From: Thermodesulfatator atlanticus
GTDB taxonomy: Bacteria; Desulfobacterota; Thermodesulfobacteria; Thermodesulfobacteriales; Thermodesulfatatoraceae
Assembly (NCBI GenBank): GCA_011321895.1
Contig: DROK01000234.1
Coordinates: 1 to 8,458 of the forward strand
Direction: 5' to 3'
Length of the DNA stretch: 8,458 nucleotides
Part shown: positions 1 through 5,425 of the stretch, piece after piece
Position numbering within the stretch: the first letter of the stretch is position 1
How the letters are laid out: each line of letters begins with the position of its first letter
The notes under the pieces: model-generated
Database searches by the model: none
The model's input: the letters and a program-made list of their open reading frames with translations, nothing else
What the model was told of the DNA's origin: nothing
Program-made: the position numbers and the translations under genes

Positions 1-793
1 GGGGGGCCAAAACGGGTTTTTCTTCGATTTGCGGGATAACCGCCCGGTAGTCAGGGTATTGGCCGTCAATGAAACGGGCGGTAAAGACGAGGTTGGGCGC
101 CGCCAGAATGGCGTGGTTTTCCTTCAGACCGAACTGGACCCCCGGTATTTCCTGGGCGATCTTTTTCATTTCCTGGGCGGCTTTACGGGGCAGAATAATC
201 CCGGGATTGAGCCTCAAAACCTCAATATTGGCCACCTCGCGGTCTATCATCGCTAAACGATGACCATCCGTGGCCACGAAGCGTAAAAAGTTGGTATCTT
301 CCGGTTGTTCAAGATAAATCCCGGAGAGGATAAAACGGGTCTCTTCCGTGGCTACGCAAAAGATGGTCTTGCTTATCATCTCTACCAAAAGGGCACCTTC
401 AAGTTCGATGAGTTCGGCGTCTTCCACCTCCGGCAGGGAAGGAAAATCTTCTGCCGGCAAACAGGCCAGCCTGAAAAAGATCTCGTCATCCCCTACAGAG
501 GTGATCCTCAACCATCCGTTTTCATCTTCAAGAAGGATCCTCTCTAAAGGGAAATCCTTGATGATTTCGTAAAATTTCCGGGCCGGGACGGAAAGCTCCC
601 CGGGCGTTTCCACTTCGGCTTCCACAAAGGATTTCAAACCAAGTTCCAGATCCGTGGCGGAAAGGTGGACCCCTCCTTCTTCAGCCTTAAACAAGACGGT
701 GGAAAGAATAGCCATGCTGGACTTTTTATCCGCAATGCTCTGGAGGCGACTCAGAACTTTTAACATCCTGTCTTTTTCTACTATTAGTTTCAT
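1..793 (-). CDS. dnaN: DNA polymerase III beta subunit (sliding clamp), C-terminus cut by window edge
   Basis: Encodes the ring-shaped clamp that tethers DNA polymerase III to template DNA. About 264 codons are present from ATG at 793, out of roughly 365-370 usual for the family, so domains I and II and the beginning of domain III are visible and the remainder lies beyond base 1. The reading frame is open throughout. Recognisable family segments on the minus strand include an N-terminal MKLIVEKDRMLKVLSRLQ, FVATDGHRLAMIDRE, the LPRKA segment and FIDGQYPDYRAVIP near the left edge. An AGGAG ribosome-binding site (800-804) lies 6 bases before the ATG. The gene is transcribed away from queH, across an AT-rich spacer with a striking repeat array. 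dnaA is not adjacent on the upstream side, where dnaA often sits. Identification is firm; only the missing C-terminus is unseen. Confidence 0.96.
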   Translation of the reverse strand, partial: MKLIVEKDRMLKVLSRLQSIADKKSSMAILSTVLFKAEEGGVHLSATDLELGLKSFVEAEVETPGELSVPARKFYEIIKDFPLERILLEDENGWLRITSVGDDEIFFRLACLPAEDFPSLPEVEDAELIELEGALLVEMISKTIFCVATEETRFILSGIYLEQPEDTNFLRFVATDGHRLAMIDREVANIEVLRLNPGIILPRKAAQEMKKIAQEIPGVQFGLKENHAILAAPNLVFTARFIDGQYPDYRAVIPQIEEKPVLAP

Positions 794-811
794 GGCTAAC
801 TCCTAAAGTTT

Positions 812-840
812 TTGATTAATAATGACGATAAATAATAACG
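812..840. other. AT-rich element next to dnaN
   Basis: A 29-base run that is almost entirely A and T, with TAA/ATA-type triplets (TTAATAATGACGATAAATAA within it), lying between the nearest TTCAACA-type heptamer (851-858) and the dnaN start. On the minus strand TATTAT (837-832) matches five of six bases of a -10 box and could serve dnaN, but no good -35 lies at the right distance; the heptamer occupies that area. It could equally be an unwinding element if the neighbouring repeats are DnaA sites. Both readings are inference from base composition and position. Confidence 0.3.
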
Positions 841-850
841 CTTGTTCATT

Positions 851-858
851 TGTTGAAA
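851..858 (+). repeat. Isolated copy of TGTTGAAA heptamer/octamer
   Basis: Exact TGTTGAAA, identical to the copies at 895-902 and 907-914, placed 44 bases before the clustered array and at about the -35 distance from the possible dnaN -10 box (837-832). A protein bound here would be well placed to affect dnaN transcription. The identity of the motif is directly visible; the regulatory role is inferred. Confidence 0.5.
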
Positions 859-894
859 GTGCCCGCACCCTTTAGACCTTCAAGCTTTGGTCCC

Positions 895-960
895 TGTTGA
901 AATCTTTGTTGAAAGATTTGGGGTAAAAATTTTTACAAATTTTCAACATCCCATTCAACA
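895..960. repeat. Symmetric array of four TTCAACA heptamers around an AT palindrome
   Basis: TGTTGAAA occurs at 895-902 and 907-914 on the plus strand, and in inverted form as TTTCAACA at 941-948 and ATTCAACA at 953-960. Copies within each side are exactly 12 bases apart and both pairs share the same centre (927.5), so the 66 bases form one imperfect inverted repeat. The inner arms extend to TGTTGAAAGATTTG (907-920) against CAAATTTTCAACA (936-948), differing by one inserted base. A perfect 14-bp palindrome, GTAAAAATTTTTAC (923-936), sits near the middle. TTTTCAACA (940-948) matches seven of nine bases of the classical DnaA box TTATCCACA. Position beside dnaN fits an origin or DnaA-regulated region; a dedicated repressor operator is the main alternative. 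Confidence 0.6.
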
Positions 961-1012
961 AAAATCTGTTTAAACTTAAAACCAGAAAAACTAGCTTTAT
1001 TTACCATGAAGG

Positions 1013-1591
1013 ATGAAAAAAGGAAAAATTTTGCTCCATATCTGTTGTGGACCCTGTACCCTTTATCCTCTAAAGGTTTTGCGGCAAGAGGGGTTAGAAA
1101 TCCAGGGTTACTTTTTCAACCCTAATATACACCCATATCAGGAATTTCGCAGACGTATCAGGGCCCTGGAAAGGGTGGCCAAGCTCAAGGAACTCCCGGT
1201 TATTTACGAAAAAGACTACGGCTTGAGAAGCTTTTTGCGCCGGGTGGTTTTTCGGGAAGATAAGCGCTGCGAACAGTGTTACCTCTTAAGATTAGAACAA
1301 GCCGTAAAAAAAGCGCTGGCCCTCCGTGCCGAAGCCTTTACCACCACCCTTCTTTACAGCCGTTATCAGGGGCATAATCTTATTAAAGAAATCGCCGAAG
1401 ATCTCTCTTTTCGCTACAAGGTCCCCTTTCTTTACCGTGATTTTCGGGTGGGCTGGGAGGAAGGACAAAAAGAAGCCCAAAGTTTAGATATTTACCGTCA
1501 ACCTTATTGCGGTTGCATTTTCAGCGAACAGGAACGTTACGATAAGCGCTGGCGCAAGAAGAGAAAGGAGGTAAAGGATGAACCCTTTTGA
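1013..1591 (+). CDS. queH: Epoxyqueuosine reductase QueH (DUF208 family)
   Basis: Carries out the last step of queuosine synthesis, reducing epoxyqueuosine to queuosine in the tRNA anticodon loop; QueH is the cobalamin-independent, iron-sulfur alternative to QueG. The 192-residue protein opens with the family signature HICCGPC (residues 9-15), has a CEQC pair (C86, C89) and a late YCGC (C166, C168), the cysteines expected to hold the metal centres. An in-frame TGA at 1007-1009 limits the start, and ATG 1013 leaves the usual very short N-terminus before HICCGPC. Its ribosome-binding site is poor: GAAGG directly abuts the ATG, so initiation may be weak or leaderless-like. I see no convincing promoter. 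The 3' end overlaps the DUF2905-type gene by 14 bases, so the two are probably cotranscribed. Confidence 0.92.
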   Translation: MKKGKILLHICCGPCTLYPLKVLRQEGLEIQGYFFNPNIHPYQEFRRRIRALERVAKLKELPVIYEKDYGLRSFLRRVVFREDKRCEQCYLLRLEQAVKKALALRAEAFTTTLLYSRYQGHNLIKEIAEDLSFRYKVPFLYRDFRVGWEEGQKEAQSLDIYRQPYCGCIFSEQERYDKRWRKKRKEVKDEPF

Positions 1592-1802
1592 AAGCCTGGG
1601 AAAAATGCTCATTTTATTGGGCGTTTTTATAATAGTGACCGGCCTTTTGCTGGTTTTTGGCAGCAAAATCCCCTTTTTGGGCCGTCTGCCAGGGGATATC
1701 GTGATCAAGCGGGGGAATTTTACCTTTTACTTTCCTCTGGCCACCTGTATCGTCCTGAGTATCTTACTAACCCTTATCCTTTCTTTATTTACGCGGCGCT
1801 AA
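1578..1802 (+). CDS. Small two-helix membrane protein, DUF2905 type
   Basis: A 74-residue protein with two hydrophobic segments (about residues 8-28 and 51-69) separated by a conserved-looking loop containing FLGRLPGDIVIKRGNFTFYFP. That loop, with its LPGDI and the FTFYFP approach to the second helix, is what I recognise as the DUF2905 family of small inner-membrane proteins of unknown function. A strong AAAGGAGG (1564-1571) precedes the ATG by 6 bases and lies within queH, so translation is efficient and probably coupled. Its TAA stop overlaps the stop of the opposing TPR gene. It ends in a basic tail (TRR). No function should be assigned beyond a probable membrane location. Confidence 0.85.
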   Translation: MNPFESLGKMLILLGVFIIVTGLLLVFGSKIPFLGRLPGDIVIKRGNFTFYFPLATCIVLSILLTLILSLFTRR

Positions 1803-2563
1803 TTTCCTTCTAATTCTTCAAGGGTGAGTAGTTTGTCTTCGGCCTTGATGGCCCACTGGGACTCTGGTGAGAGTTGCAGGATAGACCGCCAGATTTTTTT
1901 GGCCTTTTCCGTCTGGCCTAAACGGTAATAAACCAGGGCCAGGTAGTAACGGGCCGCCATGTCCTGGCGGTTAAATCTTACGGCACGGCGAAAATTTCGC
2001 CTGGCTATCTCGAGTTCTCCTGCTTTCAAGGCCATAAGCCCCCGGTAAAAATAGGCCAGGGCGTAACGGGGATTATAAGAAAGCGCCTTATTAAGATAAG
2101 AAATGGCCTTTTCTTCTTCGCCCAATTGATAATAGGCCCAGGCCAGGTTGGTGTACGCCACGAAGGGATTTTCGTAGAAGGGATTTTTGAGCGCCTGGTT
2201 GAGATAGACGATGGCCTTTTGGGGTTGGCCTAAAATAAGATAAAGTGAACCCAAATTGTTTAAGACTTCCGGAAAATCAGGTCTTATTTTCAGGGCTTCT
2301 TCGAAGGCCTCTTTGGCCTCGGTGAGATCGCCCCGGTCCATATAAATGAGGCCTAAGAGGTTATAGACCTCAGGGTCTTCAGGGTAAATCTCTTTGGCTT
2401 TTAGTGTTTCCGTTAAGGCCTCGGCCAGGCGACCTTCGTTGTAATAGACCAGGGCCCGCTGGAGATAAATTTCGGCCTTTTCGTGGTAAAACCGCGGTGG
2501 TGGTTCTGCACTCTGGCAGCCACAGATGAGAAAGACCAGCAAAAAAAGGATCGTTTTGCGCAT
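1799..2563 (-). CDS. TPR-repeat lipoprotein, PilW/PilF-like
   Basis: A 254-residue predicted lipoprotein: basic N-terminus (MRK), hydrophobic stretch, and a lipobox ending ICGC with Cys16 as the likely lipidated residue. The rest is tandem tetratricopeptide repeats, roughly residues 33-66, 67-100, 101-128, 136-169, 170-203 and 204-236, with typical spacing such as GDLTEAKEAFEEALKIRP and GEEEKAISYLNKALSYNP. An inserted NPFYENP (127-133) between repeats, total length and lipid anchor resemble the PilF/PilW family, outer-membrane lipoproteins that help assemble the type IV pilus secretin; that assignment is inference, and a generic TPR scaffold remains possible. Its ATG shares a base with the hisG stop (TAATG), implying translational coupling to an unrelated pathway. 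No terminator is visible after its stop, which overlaps the convergent gene. Confidence 0.85.
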   Translation of the reverse strand: MRKTILFLLVFLICGCQSAEPPPRFYHEKAEIYLQRALVYYNEGRLAEALTETLKAKEIYPEDPEVYNLLGLIYMDRGDLTEAKEAFEEALKIRPDFPEVLNNLGSLYLILGQPQKAIVYLNQALKNPFYENPFVAYTNLAWAYYQLGEEEKAISYLNKALSYNPRYALAYFYRGLMALKAGELEIARRNFRRAVRFNRQDMAARYYLALVYYRLGQTEKAKKIWRSILQLSPESQWAIKAEDKLLTLEELEGN

Positions 2564-3438
2564 TAAATGACCTTATTTAAGGCGTATTCAATAATACCCT
2601 GGGCCCCGGCTTCCAGTAATTTCGGGATGAGCTCCCTTACCTGGTCTTCAGAGACCACGGTTTCCACGGCAAACCAATCGCTTTGATACAGGGGAGAAAT
2701 GGTGGGCGCGTTAAGACTGGGTAGAATCTTGACGATCTTTTCCAGGTTTTCTTTGGCTACGTTCATCTTTAGGCCAACCAGCCGGTCTGCTCTAAGGGCC
2801 CCCTTGAGCATCACCGCGAGCTGTTCGATCTTTTTGCGTTTCCACTCATCCTGCCAGGCCTTTTCGTTCGCGATCAGCTGGGGGTAAGTTTGCATGAGCT
2901 CGTGAATTATTTTGAGGCCGTGGGCCCGGATGGTGGTCCCCGTCTCCGTTACTTCAACGATGGCGTCCGCCAGCCCCTGGACCACTTTGGCCTCCGTAGC
3001 CCCCCAAGAAAATTCCACTTCCACCTGGATCCCTCTTTCGGAAAAATAGCGCTTGGTAAAATTCACCAGCTCCGTGGCGATCTTTTTGCCGTTCAGATCC
3101 TTCAATTCTTTTATATCGGAATCTGCAGGGACGGCTAAAACCCACCTGGCGGGCCTTTTACTCACCTTGGAATAGATGAGGTCCGTCACCGTTACGACTT
3201 TGGAGTCGTTTTCTAAGATCCAGTCTTTCCCGGTGATACCGCAATCAAGTACCCCTTGCTCTACGTAACGGCTCATTTCCTGGGCCCGACAGATAGCGCA
3301 TTCTATTTCCGGGTCGTCAATTTCGGGGAAATAACTGCGGTGGTGGACGTTTATCCGCCAGCCAGACTTTTCAAAAAGTTCGATAGTGGCTTTTTCCAGA
3401 CTCCCTTTGGGGATACCCAGTTTAAGTTTTTTTTCCAT
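2563..3438 (-). CDS. hisG: ATP phosphoribosyltransferase, long form
   Basis: Catalyses the first, committed step of histidine synthesis, joining ATP and PRPP to give phosphoribosyl-ATP. The 291-residue protein has the family opening [48 protein letters not shown], and the PRPP-binding-type segment around [15 protein letters not shown]. About 80 extra C-terminal residues ([16 protein letters not shown] to the end) form the ACT-like regulatory domain of the long form, which binds histidine for feedback inhibition and needs no HisZ partner. I place the start at ATG 3438 because GAGGTGG (3442-3448) lies at the right distance; a start at 3468 would add ten residues unlike the family and bury it deeper in hisI. 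The start overlaps hisI by 17 bases and the stop overlaps the TPR gene. Confidence 0.95.
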   Translation of the reverse strand: MEKKLKLGIPKGSLEKATIELFEKSGWRINVHHRSYFPEIDDPEIECAICRAQEMSRYVEQGVLDCGITGKDWILENDSKVVTVTDLIYSKVSKRPARWVLAVPADSDIKELKDLNGKKIATELVNFTKRYFSERGIQVEVEFSWGATEAKVVQGLADAIVEVTETGTTIRAHGLKIIHELMQTYPQLIANEKAWQDEWKRKKIEQLAVMLKGALRADRLVGLKMNVAKENLEKIVKILPSLNAPTISPLYQSDWFAVETVVSEDQVRELIPKLLEAGAQGIIEYALNKVI

Positions 3439-3805
3439 AGACCACCTCGGGATCAAAGATTTTTTCACCTACCACTTCCAAATCTCCGTCTTTAAACCGC
3501 CGGAAAAAACAGGAACGGTAACCCTTGTGACAGGCAGCTCCTCCCAGCTGTTCCACCTTAATCAACAGGGTGTCCAGGTCACAATCAAGCCGTATCTCCT
3601 TTACGATTTGGAAGTGCCCGGAAGATTCTCCTTTTAACCAAATTTTCTGGCGGCTGCGACTGTAATAATGAACTTTGCCTGTTTCTAAAGTCTTCTCCCA
3701 GGCCTCCTCGTTCATATAAGCCAGCATTAACACTTCTCCCGTTTGCCAGTCCTGGGCGATGACCGGGACCAAACCGCCGGTCTTTTCAAAATCTGGTTTT
3801 ACCAT
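3422..3805 (-). CDS. hisI: Phosphoribosyl-AMP cyclohydrolase
   Basis: Opens the adenine ring of phosphoribosyl-AMP in the third step of histidine synthesis. The 127 residues contain [24 protein letters not shown], the metal motif DCDLD (D74, D76, D78 with C75) and [11 protein letters not shown] supplying C92 and C99, matching the Mg and Zn sites of the family. The length is that of the stand-alone enzyme: there is no fused HisE pyrophosphohydrolase, so step two must come from a gene elsewhere. AGGAGG (3811-3816) lies 5 bases before the ATG. It follows the cupin gene after 17 bases and overlaps hisG, so the three are clearly one transcription unit. Confidence 0.95.
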   Translation of the reverse strand: MVKPDFEKTGGLVPVIAQDWQTGEVLMLAYMNEEAWEKTLETGKVHYYSRSRQKIWLKGESSGHFQIVKEIRLDCDLDTLLIKVEQLGGAACHKGYRSCFFRRFKDGDLEVVGEKIFDPEVVYGKKT

Positions 3806-3822
3806 CTCAACCTCCTGGCCAC

Positions 3823-4164
3823 CTAAAAAAGAGGGGGACTGTGCACAATGAAAAGCTTAAGGGGATCTTTTCCGGTATTTTTGACCCCGTGCTCTTCACC
3901 TACCGGGACCAGAATATAATCTCCTTTCTCGATCTCTTCCCAATTTCCGTTAAGATAGGCCTGGCCCTTTCCTTCCAGGACGTAAATGGAATCTACCTGT
4001 TGGTCGTGAACGTGGATGGGTATTTCCACCCCGGGATCGATGACAAGCAGGGATACGCTGACCTGGGAGCTCTTCTGGGAGTCAATCAGTAAGGCCCATT
4101 TTACCCCGGAAAACCGGGGGTGCGGTGCAAACTTTATCTCTTTTTGTTTAAAGAAGTAGGCCAT
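3823..4164 (-). CDS. Single-domain cupin protein of unknown substrate
   Basis: A 113-residue protein made essentially of one cupin beta-barrel. Motif 1 reads G-5-H51-V-H53-4-D58-6-G65: the two histidines are present, but the usual glutamate ligand is aspartate. Motif 2, [16 protein letters not shown] (residues 81-96), fits the classic pattern exactly and supplies H92. It probably binds a divalent metal. Small cupins of this kind can be sugar or amino-acid derivative isomerases, dioxygenase-like enzymes or ligand sensors, and the sequence does not tell which. AGGAGGAAGG precedes the ATG. As the first gene of the cupin-hisI-hisG-TPR operon it may relate to histidine metabolism or sensing, but that rests only on position. 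Confidence 0.88.
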   Translation of the reverse strand: MAYFFKQKEIKFAPHPRFSGVKWALLIDSQKSSQVSVSLLVIDPGVEIPIHVHDQQVDSIYVLEGKGQAYLNGNWEEIEKGDYILVPVGEEHGVKNTGKDPLKLFIVHSPPLF

Positions 4165-4202
4165 GCCTTCCTCCTCTCAACTTTTCTTATCCCTTGCCAG
4201 AG

Positions 4203-4231
4203 TATATAAGATCTAAAAGCCCTTTTCTCAA
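4203..4231 (-). promoter_or_regulatory. Probable promoter of the cupin-his operon
   Basis: On the minus strand TTGAGA (4231-4226) and TATATA (4208-4203) are separated by 17 bases, four to five matches each to the housekeeping sigma consensus, and end about 38 bases before the cupin ATG at 4164. The same AT-rich patch could serve kdsB on the plus strand (TATAAG at 4205-4210), though with a poor -35. Only this 79-base spacer separates the divergent genes, so both promoters must be packed in it. Confidence 0.55.
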
Positions 4232-4243
4232 CGGAGGATTATA

Positions 4244-4978
4244 ATGAAAATCGTCGCCATCATCCCGGCCCGTTACGCCTCGGAACGTTTCCCGGGAAAA
4301 CCCCTGGCCCTGATCAAGGGAAGGCCCATGATTCAGCACGTCTACCTCCGGGCCAAGAAAAGCCCCACCCTGGAAAAGGTGGTGGTGGCCACTGATGACG
4401 AGCGGATCAAAAGGGCCGTAGAAGAAATAGGGGGGGAAAGCTTAATGACCAGCCCTTCCCACCGTTGTGGGACCGAACGGATTGCCGAGGCGGCAGATTT
4501 ATTACGCCTTTCTGAAGACGATATCGTGGTAAACATCCAGGGGGACCAGCCCCTGCTGGAACCGGTAGTAATCGAAGAACTGGTAAGGCCCCTTTTGTTG
4601 AAGAGCGAAATTCTCATGGCCACCTTAGCGGTGCCCATCAAGCGGGAGGAAGAAAAAGACGACCCTAACCGGGTCAAGGTGGTCCTGGACCGGGAGGGTT
4701 TCGCCCTCTATTTTTCCCGGGCCCCAATCCCCTTTCACCGCCCCCCAGGAGAAAGCCCCGTTTATCTGCGGCACATCGGCCTTTACGCCTACAGACGCGA
4801 TTTCTTGGACGTCTTTGTCCGTTTGGAACCCGGGGAACTCGAAAAGGCCGAAAAACTGGAACAACTAAGGGCTCTTGAATACGGTTACCGCATCGCGGTC
4901 TCCATCACCAAATACGATTTTCCTGAAGTAGATACCCCTGAGGACTTAAAGAGGGTGGAAGAATTGATGACCAAATAA
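4244..4978 (+). CDS. kdsB: 3-deoxy-manno-octulosonate cytidylyltransferase (CMP-Kdo synthetase)
   Basis: Activates Kdo with CTP to give CMP-Kdo for the inner core of lipopolysaccharide, in the cytoplasm. The 244-residue protein matches the family along its length: the nucleotide-binding start IPARYASERFPGKPL (residues 7-21), PMIQHVY, VVATDDERI, SPSHRCGTERIAEA, the metal-site segment VNIQGDQP (usually QGDEP), YFSRAPIPF, HIGLYAYRRDFL, LEQLRALE and the C-terminal DTPEDLKRV. The ATG follows CGGAGG (4232-4237) by 6 bases and leaves no extra N-terminus. It stands alone on the plus strand, divergent from the cupin-his operon and ended by a strong hairpin terminator. Its presence is the clearest sign of an LPS-bearing outer membrane. 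Confidence 0.96.
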   Translation: MKIVAIIPARYASERFPGKPLALIKGRPMIQHVYLRAKKSPTLEKVVVATDDERIKRAVEEIGGESLMTSPSHRCGTERIAEAADLLRLSEDDIVVNIQGDQPLLEPVVIEELVRPLLLKSEILMATLAVPIKREEEKDDPNRVKVVLDREGFALYFSRAPIPFHRPPGESPVYLRHIGLYAYRRDFLDVFVRLEPGELEKAEKLEQLRALEYGYRIAVSITKYDFPEVDTPEDLKRVEELMTK

Positions 4979-5003
4979 AAAAGGCCCCGAAAAGGGGCCT
5001 TTT
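4979..5003. terminator. Bidirectional intrinsic terminator between kdsB and csp
   Basis: AAAAGGCCCC (4979-4988) pairs perfectly with GGGGCCTTTT (4994-5003) around a five-base loop, GAAAA. T-rich sequence follows on the plus strand (to TTTTTT at 5011-5016), and on the minus strand the stem runs into TTTTTTATTT. It begins right after the kdsB stop and lies 21 bases past the csp stop, so it can end both convergent transcripts. Confidence 0.92.
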
Positions 5004-5024
5004 GGTTTCGTTTTTTAGACGTGA

Positions 5025-5228
5025 TTATTCAACCACGGTCACGTTGGCAGCCTGTTCTCCCTTAGGGCCGCGGGTGATTTCGAATTCTACCGTCTGGCCT
5101 TCCTGTAAGGTTTTGAATCCGTCCATCTGGATGGCCGAATAATGTACGAAGACATCACCGCCATCCTCACGCGAAATGAAACCATACCCCTTCTTTTCGT
5201 CAAACCACTTCACTTTACCTCTAACCAT
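5025..5228 (-). CDS. Cold-shock domain protein (CspA family)
   Basis: A 67-residue single OB-fold protein that binds single-stranded RNA and DNA and melts RNA secondary structure. The order is typical: [16 protein letters not shown] with RNP1 (KGYGFI, residues 13-18), then DVFVHYSAI with RNP2 (VFVHY, 26-30), then the [15 protein letters not shown] and [10 protein letters not shown] segments. AAGGAGGA (5239-5246) sits 10 bases before the ATG. A near-consensus promoter lies just upstream and implies a leader of about 30 bases, much shorter than the long cold-sensing leader of Escherichia coli cspA, so that mode of control is unlikely here. Paralogues cannot be told apart, so I give no specific gene symbol. 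Confidence 0.95.
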   Translation of the reverse strand: MVRGKVKWFDEKKGYGFISREDGGDVFVHYSAIQMDGFKTLQEGQTVEFEITRGPKGEQAANVTVVE

Positions 5229-5262
5229 GTTACAAAAATCCTCCTTAAAATTATTGCTATGG

Positions 5263-5292
5263 ACATTATAATCATCGGCAAAATAATGTAAA
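5263..5292 (-). promoter_or_regulatory. Promoter of the cold-shock gene set in an inverted repeat
   Basis: On the minus strand TTTACA (5292-5287), 16 bases, then a perfect TATAAT (5270-5265). The expected transcript start is near 5258. The -35 and -10 boxes overlap the two arms of a 7-bp inverted repeat, ACATTAT (5263-5269 on plus) and ATAATGT (5283-5289), 20 bases apart start to start. A dimeric regulator bound to it would cover the promoter completely; this last point is inference. Confidence 0.75.
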
Positions 5293-5425
5293 GCAAAAAG
5301 AAATTTTTTTGGAAAATAAAAGTCAATTACAGGAAAGAAACAGAGAAAATATTAGAATTTTTTAGAAAATCAAAATTTAAATCGGAGTCAGACCAAAACT
5401 AAATTTTCAAAATTTGGGGGAGCGC
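5293..5425 (+). promoter_or_regulatory. A-rich leader and promoter region of the argD operon
   Basis: About 130 bases of A-rich sequence between the csp promoter and argD that must contain the promoter for the operon. TAGAAT (5353-5358) resembles a -10 box but has no good -35 at 16-18 bases. Just before the ribosome-binding site lies AAATTTTCAAAATTT (5401-5415), a perfect odd palindrome (seven-base arms, central C), and CCAAA (5393-5397) can pair with TTTGG (5413-5417). These are weak AT structures and I see no recognised riboswitch or ARG box. Confidence 0.3.

Noticed and set aside
29..547. Plus-strand open frames opposite dnaN (29-256 and 305-547)
   Set aside because: They are antisense to an intact dnaN reading frame, have no ribosome-binding site and resemble no protein family.
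812..840. DnaA-trio element
   Set aside because: There are a few TAA-type triplets, but no regular run of trios next to a GC-rich block and a consensus DnaA box, so I do not claim it.
851..960. CRISPR array
   Set aside because: The repeated unit is only 7-8 bases, occurs in both orientations and has no uniform spacers.
3439..3468. Longer hisG start at 3468
   Set aside because: Adds ten residues unlike the family and has no ribosome-binding site; ATG 3438 has GAGGTGG at good spacing.
4342..4677. Open frame on the minus strand inside kdsB
   Set aside because: Shadow of a well conserved gene; serine- and arginine-rich composition, no ribosome-binding site.
5414..5425. TTG start for argD at 5414
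   Set aside because: No ribosome-binding site before it, while GGGGGAG stands just before ATG 5426.
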